Assembly (NCBI GenBank): GCA_964057225.1
Contig: OZ059900.1
Location: forward strand, 3,606,501 to 3,670,500
Direction of reading: 5' to 3'
DNA from: Auanema rhodensis
Taxonomy: Eukaryota > Nematoda > Chromadorea > Rhabditida > Rhabditidae
Length of the DNA stretch: 64,000 nt
Positions 26,640-38,477 of the stretch are shown here, one piece after another. Numbering within the stretch: the first letter of the stretch is position 1; the number at the start of each line of letters is the position of its first letter. Both the position numbers and the translations under genes were made by a program. The notes under the pieces are model-generated. The model was not told the origin of the DNA and searched no databases. It saw nothing but the letters and a program-made list of their open reading frames with translations.

Positions 26640-29430
26640 AATTGATGACTTTTGTTGTCATAGACAATAAAACTATGCTTTTGATCATATATATGAGCGA
26701 TTTAGCCAAATTAGACTCAAAACTCGGAAATTTCAAAAATTCTTTCTATTTTAGACCTTTTTTGATCAAAATGAATAAATATCAGTGCAAACTCGTAAAA
26801 ATAGACTGATTTTGTGTATTGTATGTTTGATTCTCAAATCTTAACGAATATGATCAAAATTTACGAGTATTACAGATTTTGTACCAAAAATCGGTGAGTA
26901 TATGGTGTTAAAGGCATAAAAACGACCATACTTAGTGTAGTAATGCTATTTGAGCGAAATTCAGTATTTAAACATTACTAACGTTTAATTGATGACTTTT
27001 GTTGTTATAGACAATAAAACTATGTTTTTGATCATATATATGAGCGATTTAGCCAAATTGGACTCAAAACTCGGAAATTTCAAAAATTCTTTCTATTTTC
27101 GACCTTTTTTGATCAAAATGAATAAATATCAGTGCAAACTTGTAAAAATAGACTTATTTTGTGTATTATGTGTTTGATTCTCGAATCTTAACAAATATGA
27201 TCAAAATTTACAAGTATTACAGATTTTGTACCAAAAATCGGTGAGTATATGGTGTTAAAGGCATAAAAACGACCATACTTAGTGTAGTAATGCTATTTGA
27301 GTGAAATTCAGTGATTTAATCATTATTGGTGTATATTTGAAGACTTTTGTTATCATAGACAGTAAAACTATGCTTTTGATCATATATATGAGCGATTTAG
27401 CCCAATTCGACTCAAAACTCGGAAAATTCAAAAATTCTTTCTATTTTCGACCTTTTTTGATGAAAATGAATATATATCAGTGTAAACTCATAAAAATAGA
27501 CTGATTTTGTGTATTGTGTGTTTGATTCTCAAATCTTAACAAATATGATCAAATTTTACGAGTATTACAGATTTTGTACCAAAAATCGGTGAGTATATGG
27601 TGTTAAAGGCATAAAAACGACCATACTTAGTGTAGTAATGCTATTTGAGTGAAATTCAGTGATTTAATCATTATTAGTTTATATTTGAAGACTTTTGTTA
27701 TCATAGACAGTAAAACTATGCTTTTGATCATATATATGAGCGATTTAGCCCAATTGGACTCAAAACTCGGAAAATTCAAAAATTCTTCTATTTTCGACCT
27801 TTTTTGATCAAAATGAATATATATCAGTGCAAACTCATAAAAATAGACTGATTTTGTGTATTGTATGTTTGATTCTCAAATCTTAACGAATATGATCAAA
27901 ATTTACGAGTATTACAGATTTTGTACCAAAAATCGGTGAGTATATGGTGTTAAAGGCATAAAAACGACCATACTTAGTGTAGTAATGCTATTTGAGCGAA
28001 ATTCAGTATTTAAACATTACTAGCGTTTAATTGATGACTTTTGTTGTCATAGACAATAAAACTATGCTTTTGATCATATATATGAGCGATTTAGCCAAAT
28101 TAGACTCAAAACTCGGAAATTTCAAAAATTCTTTCTATTTTAGACCTTTTTTGATCAAAATGAATAAATATCAGTGCAAACTCGTAAAAATAGACTGATT
28201 TTGTGTATTGTATGTTTGATTCTCAAATCTTAACGAATATGATCAAAATTTACGAGTATTACAGATTTTGTACCAAAAATCGGTGAGTATATGGTGTTAA
28301 AGGCATAAAAACGACCATACTTAGTGTAGTAATGCTATTTGAGCGAAATTCAGTATTTAAACATTACTAACGTTTAATTGATGACTTTTGTTGTTATAGA
28401 CAATAAAACTATGTTTTTGATCATATATATGAGCGATTTAGCCAAATTGGACTCAAAACTCGGAAATTTCAAAAATTCTTTCTATTTTCGACCTTTTTTG
28501 ATCAAAATGAATAAATATCAGTGCAAACTTGTAAAAATAGACTTATTTTGTGTATTATGTGTTTGATTCTCGAATCTTAACAAATATGATCAAAATTTAC
28601 AAGTATTACAGATTTTGTACCAAAAATCGGTGAGTATATGGTGTTAAAGGCATAAAAACGACCATACTTAGTGTAGTAATGCTATTTGAGTGAAATTCAG
28701 TGATTTAATCATTATTGGTGTATATTTGAAGACTTTTGTTATCATAGACAGTAAAACTATGCTTTTGATCATATATATGAGCGATTTAGCCCAATTCGAC
28801 TCAAAACTCGGAAAATTCAAAAATTCTTTCTATTTTCGACCTTTTTTGATGAAAATGAATATATATCAGTGTAAACTCATAAAAATAGACTGATTTTGTG
28901 TATTGTGTGTTTGATTCTCAAATCTTAACAAATATGATCAAATTTTACGAGTATTACAGATTTTGTACCAAAAATCGGTGAGTATATGGTGTTAAAGGCA
29001 TAAAAACGACCATACTTAGTGTAGTAATGCTATTTGAGTGAAATTCAGTGATTTAATCATTATTAGTTTATATTTGAAGACTTTTGTTATCATAGACAGT
29101 AAAACTATGCTTTTGATCATATATATGAGCGATTTAGCCCAATTGGACTCAAAACTCGGAAAATTCAAAAATTCTTCTATTTTCGACCTTTTTTGATCAA
29201 AATGAATATATATCAGTGCAAACTCATAAAAATAGACTGATTTTGTGTATTGTATGTTTGATTCTCAAATCTTAACAAATATGATCAAAATTTACGAGTA
29301 TTACAGATTTTGTACCAAAAATCGGTGAGTATATGGTGTTAAAGGCATAAAAACGACCATACTTAGTGTAGTAATGCTATTTGAGCGAAATTCAGTATTT
29401 AAACATTACTAGCGTTTAATTGATGACTTT
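26640..29430 (+). repeat. 4-mer higher-order repeat, 1389-bp period, 2 copies
   Basis: Private variants recur 1389 bp apart: ctattttagacc (for ctattttcgacc) at about 26747 and 28136, cattactaacg at about 26974 and 28363, attattggtgtat at about 27321 and 28710, and gatgaaaatg near 27459 and 28848. Units are about 26640-28028 and 28029-29430. A related 3-mer step of 1042 bp then links 28378 to 29420 and 28690 to 29732, so the right edge decays through a second, shorter exchange. Confidence 0.85.
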
Positions 29431-29935
29431 TGTTGTTATAGACAATAAAACTATGTTTTTGATCATATATATGAGCGATTTAGCCAAATTGTACTCAAAA
29501 CTCGGAAATTTCAAAAATTCTTTCTATTTTCGACCTTTTTTGATCAAAATGAATAAATATCAGTGCAAACTTGTAAAAATAGACTTATTTTGTGTATTAT
29601 GTGTTTGATTCTTGAATCTTAAAAAATATGATCAAAATTTACAAGTATTACAGATTTTGTACCAAAAATCGGTGAGTATATGGTGTTAAAGGCATAAAAA
29701 CGACCATACTTAGTGTAGTAATGCTATTTGAGTGAAATTCAGTGATTTAATCATTATTAGTGTATATTTGAAGACTTTTGTTATCATAGACAGTAAAACT
29801 ATGCTTTTGATCATATATATGAGCGATTTAGCCCAATTCGACTCAAAACTCGGAAAATTCAAAAATTCTTTCTATTTTCGACCTTTTTTGATCAAAATGA
29901 ATATATATCAGTGCAAACTCATAAAAATAGACTGC
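29431..29935 (+). repeat. Linking monomers, 3-mer (1042-bp) copies of the block to the left
   Basis: This short stretch matches 28389-28893 at an offset of 1042 bp, with private substitutions such as ccaaattgtactc near 29485 and attcttgaatcttaaaa near 29609. It ends in a monomer with actgcttttgtg near 29931. No genes. Confidence 0.65.
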
Positions 29936-31225
29936 TTTTGTGTATTGTGTGTTTGATTCTCAAATCTTAACAAATATGATCAAATTTTACGAGTATTACA
30001 GATTTTGTACCAAAAATCGGTGAGTATATGGTGTTAAAGGCATAAAAACGACCATACTTAGTGTAGTAATGCTATTTGAGCGAAAATCAGTGATTTAATC
30101 ATTATTAGTGTATATTTGAAGACTTTTGTTATCATAGACAGTAAAACTATGCTTTTGATCATATATATGAGCGATTTAGCCCCATTGGACTCAAAACTCG
30201 GAAAATTCAAAAATTCTTCTATTTTCGACCTTTTTTGATCAAAATGAATATATATCAGTGCAAACTCATAAAAATAGACTGATTTTGTTTATTGTGTGTT
30301 TGATTTTCAAAACTTAACGAATATGATCAAAATTTACGAGTATTACAGATTTTGTACCAAAAATCGGTGAGTATATGGTGTTAAAGGCATAAAAACGACC
30401 ATACTTAGTGTAGTAATGCTATTTGAGCGAAAATCAGTATTTAAACATCACTAGCGTTTAATTGATGACTTTTGTTGTCATAGACAATAAAACTATGCTT
30501 CTGATCATATAAATGAGCGATTTAGCCAAATTCGACTCAAAACTCGGAAAATTCAAAAATTCTTTCTATTTTCGACCTTTTTTGATCAAAATGAATATAT
30601 ATCAGTGCAAACTCATAAAAATAGACTGATTTTGTGTATTGTGTGTTTGATTCTCAAATCTTAACAAATATGATCAAATTTTACGAGTATTACAGATTTT
30701 GTACCAAAAATCGGTGAGTATATGGTGTTAAAGGCATAAAAACGACCATACTTAGTGTAGTAATGCTATTTGAGCGAAAATCAGTGATTTAATCATTATT
30801 AGTGTATATTTGAAGACTTTTGTTATCATAGACAGTAAAACTATGCTTTTGATCATATATATGAGCGATTTAGCCCCATTGGACTCAAAACTCGGAAAAT
30901 TCAAAAATTCTTCTATTTTCGACCTTTTTTGATCAAAATGAATATATATCAGTGCAAACTCATAAAAATAGACTGATTTTGTTTATTGTGTGTTTGATTT
31001 TCAAAACTTAACGAATATGATCAAAATTTACGAGTATTACAGATTTTGTACCAAAAATCGGTGAGTATATGGTGTTAAAGGCATAAAAACGACCATACTT
31101 AGTGTAGTAATGCTATTTGAGCGAAAATCAGTATTTAAACATCACTAGCGTTTAATTGATGACTTTTGTTGTCATAGACAATAAAACTATGCTTCTGATC
31201 ATATAAATGAGCGATTTAGCCAAAT
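29936..31225 (+). repeat. Dimer (694-bp) tandem duplication
   Basis: A two-monomer block repeats at 694 bp. The rare combination gagcgaaaatcagtgattta is near 30078 and 30772. The rare ttttcaaaacttaacg is near 30304 and 30998. The copies separate at about 31225, where agccaaattcgac faces agccaaattagac. The combination of a gcgaaaatc start with a gtgatttaatc continuation marks a recombinant module not seen elsewhere in the window. Confidence 0.8.
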
Positions 31226-32969
31226 TAGACTCAAAACTCGGAAATTTCAAAAATTCTTTCTATTTTCGACCTTTTTTGATCAAAATGAATATATATCAGT
31301 GCAAGCTCATAAAAATAGACTGATTTTGTGTATTGTATGTTTGATTCTCAAATCTTAACGAATATGATCGAAATTTACGAGTATTACAGATTTTGTACCA
31401 AAAATCGGTGACTATATGGTGTTAAAGGCATAAAAACGACCATACTTAGTGTAGTAATGCTATTTGAGCGAAATTCAGTATTTTAACATCACTAGCGTTT
31501 AACTGATGACTTTTGTTGTCATAGACATTAAAACTATGCTTTTGATCATATATATGAGCGATTTAGCCAAATTAGACTCAAAACTCGGAAATTTCAAAAA
31601 TTCTTTCTATTTTCGACCTTTTTTGATCAAAATGAATAAATATCAGTGCAAACTCATAAAAATAGACTTAATTCGTGTATTATGTGTTTGTTTCTCGAAT
31701 CTTAACGAATATGATCAAAATTTACGAGTATCACAGATTTTGTACCAAAAATCGGTGAGTATATGGTGTTAAAGGCATAAAAACGACCATACTTAGTGTA
31801 GTAATGCATTTGAGTGAAATTCAGTGATTTACACATTATTAGTGTATATTTGAAGACTTTTGTTATCATAGACAGTAAAACTATGCTTTTGATCATATAT
31901 ATGAGCGATTTAGCCCAATTGGACTCAAAACTCGGAAAATTCAAAAATTCTTCTATTTTCGACCTTTTTTGATCAAAATGAATATATATCAGTGCAAACT
32001 CGTAAAAATAAACTTATTTCGTGTATTGTGTGTTTGATTCTCGAATCTCACCGAATATGATCAAAATTTACGAGTATCACAGATTTTGTACCAAAAATCG
32101 GTGAGTATATGGTGTTAAAGGCATAAAAACGACCATACTTAGTGTAGTAATGCTATTTGAGCGAAATTCAGTATTTAAACATCACTAGCGTTTAATTGAT
32201 GACTTTTGTTGTCATAGACAATGAAACTATGCTTTTGATCATATATATGAGCGATTTAGCCAAATTAGACTCAAAACTCGGAAATTTCAAAAATTCTTTC
32301 TATTTTCGACCTTTTTTGATCAAAATGAATAAATATCAGTGCAAACTCGTAAAAATAAACTGATTTTGTGTATTGTATGTTTGATTCTCAAATCTTAACG
32401 AATATGATCAAAATTTACGAGTATTACAGATTTTGTACCAAAAATCGGTGAGTATATGGTGTTAAAGGCATAAAAACGACCATACTTAGTGTAGTAATGC
32501 TATTTGAGTGAAATTCAGTGATTTAATCATTATTAGTTTATATTTGAAGACTTTTGTTATCATAGACAGTAAAACTATGCTTTTGATCATATATATGAGC
32601 GATTTAGCCCAATTGGACTCAAAACTCGGAAAATTCAAAAATTCTTCTATTTTCGACCTTTTTTGATCAAAATGAATATATATCAGTGCAAACTCGTAAA
32701 AATAGACTGATTTTGTGTATTGTATGTTTGATTCTCAAATCTTAACGAATATGATCAAAATTTACGAGTATTACAGATTTTGTACCAAAAATCGGTGAGT
32801 ATATGGTGTTAAAGGCATAAAAACGACCATACTTACTGTAGTAATGCTATTTGAGCGAAATTCAGTATTTAAACATTACTAGCGTTTAATTGATGACTTT
32901 TGTTGTTATAGACAATAAAACTATGTTTTTGATCATATATATGAGCGATTTAGCCAAATTGGACTCAAA
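31226..32969 (+). repeat. Mixed monomers before the 11-mer block
   Basis: Five monomers of mixed type, including a gcatttgag monomer near 31805. Part of it (about 32170-32550) resembles 42970-43350 at about 10800 bp, sharing acaatgaaactatgc and the rare gtaaaaataaactgatttt. It contains two isolated changes in the otherwise fixed core: ggtgactatatgg near 31409 and cttactgtag near 32832. No genes. Confidence 0.65.
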
Positions 32970-33950
32970 ACTCGGAAATTTCAAAAATTCTTTCTATTTT
33001 CGACCTTTTTTGATCAAAATGAATAAATATCAGTGCAAACTTGTAAAAATAGACTTATTTTGTGTATTATGTGTTTGATTCTCGAATCTTAACAAATATG
33101 ATCAAAATTTACAAGTATTACAGATTTTGTACCAAAAATCGGTGAGTATATGGTGTTAAAGGCATAAAAACGACCATACTTAGTGTAGTAATGCTATTTG
33201 AGTGAAATTCAGTGATTTAATCATTATTAGTGTATATTTGAAGACTTTTGTTATCATAGACAGTAAAACTATGCTTTTGATCATATATATGAGCGATTTA
33301 GCCCAATTCGACTCAAAACTCGGAAATTTCAAAAATTCTTTCTATTTTCGACCTTTTTTGATCAAAATGAATAAATATCAGTGCAAACTCGTAAAAATAA
33401 ACTTATTTCGTGTATTATGTGTTTGATTCTCGAATCTTAACAAATATGATCAAAATTTACAAGTATTACAGATTTTGTACCAAAAATCGGTGAGTATATG
33501 GTGTTAAAGGCATAAAAACGACCATACTTAGTGTAGTAATGCTATTTGAGTGAAATTCAGTGATTTAATCATTATTAGTGTATATTTGAAGACTTTTGTT
33601 ATCATAGACAGTACAACTATGCTTTTGATCATATATATGAGCGATTTAGCCAAATTAGACTCAAAACTCGGAAATTTCAAAAATTCTTTCTATTTTCGAC
33701 CTTTTTTGATCAAAATGAATAAATATCAGTGCAAACTCGTAAAAATAAACTTATTTCGTGTATTGTGTGTTTGATTCTCGAATCTCACCAAATATGATCA
33801 AAATTTACGAGTATCACAGATTTTGTACCAAAAATCGGTGAGTATATGGTGTTAAAGGCATAAAAACGACCATACTTAGTGTAGTAATGCTATTAGAGCG
33901 AAATTTAGTGATTTAAACATCATTAGTGTTTAATTAATGACTTTTGTTGT

Positions 33951-33980
33951 CATAGACAATACACCAATAGACAGTAAAAC
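33951..33980 (+). repeat. Chimeric monomer with 15-bp internal gain (copy 1)
   Basis: The module reads catagacaat, then acacca, then atagacagtaaaac: the end of one module type (atagacaat) followed at once by the end of another (atagacagt). The net gain is 15 bp and the repeated atagaca marks the joint. It looks like a slippage or end-joining product between two module haplotypes, and is a useful tag for tracing the 11-mer family. Confidence 0.8.
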
Positions 33981-36900
33981 TATGCTTTTGATCATATATA
34001 TGAGCGATTTAGCCCAATTGGACTCAAAACTCGGAAAATTCAAAAATTCTTTCTATTTTCGACCTTTTTTGATCAAAATGAATAAATATCAGTGCAAACT
34101 CATAAAAATAGACTTATTTCGTGTATTATGTGTTTGATTCTCGAATCTTAACGAATATGATCAAAATTTACAAGTATTACAGATTTTGTACCAAAAATCG
34201 GTGAGTATATGGTGTTAAAGGCATAAAAACGACCATACTTAGTGTAGTAATGCTATTTGAGCGAAATTTAGTGATTTAAACATCATTAGTGTTTAATTAA
34301 TGACTTTTGTTGTCATAGACAATAAAACTATGCTTCTGATCATATATATGAGCGATTTAGCCAAATTAGACTCAAAACTCGTAAATTTCAAAAATTCTTT
34401 CTATTTTCGACCTTTTTTGATCAAAATGAATATATATCAGTGCAAGCTCATAAAAATAGACTGATTTTGTGTACTGTATGTTTGATTCTCGAATCTTAAC
34501 GAATATGATCAAAATTTACGAGTATTACAGATTTTGTACCAAAAATCAGTGAGTATATGGTGTTAAAGGCATAAAAACGACCATACTTAGTGTAGTAATG
34601 CTATTTGAGTGAAATTCAGTGATTTAATCATTACTAGTGTATATTTGAAGACTTTTGTTATCATAGACAGTAAAACTATGCTTTTGATCATATATATGAG
34701 CGATTTAGCCCAATTGGACTCAAAACTCGGAAAATTCAAAAATTCTTTCTATTTTCGACCTTTTTTGATCAAAATGAATAAATATCAGTGCAAACTCGTG
34801 AAAATAAACTCATTTCGTGTATTGTGTGTTTGATTCTTGAATCTTAACGAATATGATCAAAATTTACGAGTATCACAGATTTTGTACCAAAAATCGGTGA
34901 GTATATGGTGTTGAAGGTATAAAAACGACCATACTTAGTGTAGTAATGCTATTTGAGCGAGAATCAGTATTTAAACATCATTAGTGTTTAATTAATGACT
35001 TTTGTTGTGATAGACAAAAAAACTATGCTTCTGATCATATATATGAGCGATTTAGCCAAATTAGACTCAAAACTCGTAAATTTCAAAAATTCTTTCTATT
35101 TTCGACCTTTTTTGATCAAAATGAATAAATATCAGTGCAAACTTGTAAAAATGAACTTATTTCGTGTATTAAGTGTTTGATTTTTGAATCTTAACGAATA
35201 TGATCAAAATTTACGAGTATCACAGATTTTGTACCAAAAATCGGTGAGTATATGGTGTTAAAGGCATAAAAACGACCATACTTAGTGTAGTAATGCATTT
35301 GAGTGAAATTCAGTGTATTACACATTATTAGTGTTCAATTAATGACTTTTGTTGTCATAGACAATACATCTATGCTTCTGATCATATATATGAGCGATTT
35401 AGCCAAATTAGACTCAAAACTCGGAAATTTCAAAAAATCTTTCTATTTTCGACCTTTTTTGATCAAAATGAATAAATATCAGTGCAAACTTGTAAAAATT
35501 GACTTATTTTGTGTATTATGTGTTTGATTCTCGAATCTTAACGAATATGATCAAAATTTACAAGTATTACAGATTTTGTACCAAAAATCGGTGAGTATAT
35601 GGTGTTAAAGGCATAAAAACGACCATACTTAGTGTAGTAATGCTATTTGAGCGAAAATCAGTATTTAAACATCACTAGCGTTTAAATGATGATTTTTGTT
35701 GTCATAGACAATAAAACTATGCTTCTGATCATATATATGAGCGATTTAGCCAAATTAGACTCAAAACTCGGAAATTTCAAAAATTCTTTCTATTTTCGAC
35801 CTTTTTTGATCAAAATGAATATATATCAGTGCAAGCTCATAAAAATAGACTGATTTTGTGTATTGTATGTTTGATTCTCAAATCTTAACGAATATGATCA
35901 AAATTTACGAGTATTACAGATTTTGTACCAAAAATCGGTGAGTATATGGTGTTAACGGCATAAAAACGACCATACTTAGTGTAGTAAAGCTATTTGAGTG
36001 AAATTCAGTGATTTACACATTATTAGTGTATATTTGAAGACTTTTGTTATCATAGACAGTAAAACTATGCTTTTGATCATATATATGAGCGATTTAGCCC
36101 AATTGGACTCAAAACTCGGAAAATTCAAAAATTCTTTCTATTTTCGACCTTTTTTGATCAAAATGAATAAATATCAGTGCAAACTCGTGAAAATAAACTC
36201 ATTTCGTGTATTGTGTGTTTGATTCTTGAATCTTAACGAATATGATCAAAATTTACGAGTATCACAGATTTTGTACCAAAAATCGGTGAGTATATGGTGT
36301 TGAAGGTATAAAAACGACCATACTTAGTGTAGTAATGCTATTTGAGCGAGAATCAGTATTTAAACATCATTAGTGTTTAATTAATGACTTTTGTTGTGAT
36401 AGACAAAAAAACTATGCTTCTGATCATATATATGAGCGATTTAGCCAAATTAGACTCAAAACTCGTAAATTTCAAAAATTCTTTCTATTTTCGACCTTTT
36501 TTGATCAAAATGAATAAATATCAGTGCAAACTTGTAAAAATGAACTTATTTCGTGTATTAAGTGTTTGATTTTTGAATCTTAACGAATATGATCAAAATT
36601 TACGAGTATCACAGATTTTGTACCAAAAATCGGTGAGTATATGGTGTTAAAGGCATAAAAACGACCATACTTAGTGTAGTAATGCATTTGAGTGAAATTC
36701 AGTGTATTACACATTATTAGTGTTCAATTAATGACTTTTGTTGTCATAGACAATACATCTATGCTTCTGATCATATATATGAGCGATTTAGCCAAATTAG
36801 ACTCAAAACTCGGAAATTTCAAAAATTCTTTCTATTTTCGACCTTTTTTGATCAAAATGAATAAATATCAGTGCAAACTTGTAAAAATAGACTTATTTTG

Positions 36901-37788
36901 TGTATTATGTGTTTGATTCTCGAATCTTAACAAATATGATCAAAATTTACAAGTATTACAGATTTTGTACCAAAAATCGGTGAGTATATGGTGTTAAAGG
37001 CATAAAAACGACCATACTTAGTGTAGTAATGCTATTTGAGTGAAATTCAGTGATTTAATCATTATTAGTGTATATTTGAAGACTTTTGTTATCATAGACA
37101 GTAAAACTATGCTTTTGATCATATATATGAGCGATTTAGCCCAATTCGACTCAAAACTCGGAAATTTCAAAAATTCTTTCTATTTTCGACCTTTTTTGAT
37201 CAAAATGAATAAATATCAGTGCAAACTCGTAAAAATAAACTTATTTCGTGTATTATGTGTTTGATTCTCGAATCTTAACAAATATGATCAAAATTTACAA
37301 GTATTACAGATTTTGTACCAAAAATCGGTGAGTATATGGTGTTAAAGGCATAAAAACGACCATACTTAGTGTAGTAATGCTATTTGAGTGAAATTCAGTG
37401 ATTTAATCATTATTAGTGTATATTTGAAGACTTTTGTTATCATAGACAGTACAACTATGCTTTTGATCATATATATGAGCGATTTAGCCAAATTAGACTC
37501 AAAACTCGGAAATTTCAAAAATTCTTTCTATTTTCGACCTTTTTTGATCAAAATGAATAAATATCAGTGCAAACTCGTAAAAATAAACTTATTTCGTGTA
37601 TTGTGTGTTTGATTCTCGAATCTCACCAAATATGATCAAAATTTACGAGTATCACAGATTTTGTACCAAAAATCGGTGAGTATATGGTGTTAAAGGCATA
37701 AAAACGACCATACTTAGTGTAGTAATGCTATTAGAGCGAAATTTAGTGATTTAAACATCATTAGTGTTTAATTAATGACTTTTGTTGT

Positions 37789-37818
37789 CATAGACAATAC
37801 ACCAATAGACAGTAAAAC
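37789..37818 (+). repeat. Chimeric monomer with 15-bp internal gain (copy 2)
   Basis: Same joint as at 33951, exactly 3838 bp downstream, with the same acacca linker between two atagaca motifs. It shows that the rearranged monomer was already present when the 11-mer was duplicated. Confidence 0.8.
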
Positions 37819-38477
37819 TATGCTTTTGATCATATATATGAGCGATTTAGCCCAATTGGACTCAAAACTCGGAAAATTCAAAAATTCTTTCTATTTTCGA
37901 CCTTTTTTGATCAAAATGAATAAATATCAGTGCAAACTCATAAAAATAGACTTATTTCGTGTATTATGTGTTTGATTCTCGAATCTTAACGAATATGATC
38001 AAAATTTACAAGTATTACAGATTTTGTACCAAAAATCGGTGAGTATATGGTGTTAAAGGCATAAAAACGACCATACTTAGTGTAGTAATGCTATTTGAGC
38101 GAAATTTAGTGATTTAAACATCATTAGTGTTTAATTAATGACTTTTGTTGTCATAGACAATAAAACTATGCTTCTGATCATATATATGAGCGATTTAGCC
38201 AAATTAGACTCAAAACTCGTAAATTTCAAAAATTCTTTCTATTTTCGACCTTTTTTGATCAAAATGAATATATATCAGTGCAAGCTCATAAAAATAGACT
38301 GATTTTGTGTATTGTATGTTTGATTCTCGAATCTTAACGAATATGATCAAAATTTACGAGTATTACAGATTTTGTACCAAAAATCAGTGAGTATATGGTG
38401 TTAAAGGCATAAAAACGACCATACTTAGTGTAGTAATGCTATTTGAGTGAAATTCAGTGATTTAATCATTACTAGTG

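Noticed and set aside
6367-31944. Recurrent 80-codon frame on the - strand (MNFPSFESNGAK...)
   Set aside because: It exists only where the gcatttgag form (a 2-bp loss) and the ggaaaattc form coincide, and disappears with single changes in other monomers. It overlaps the + strand frames. No sign of coding.
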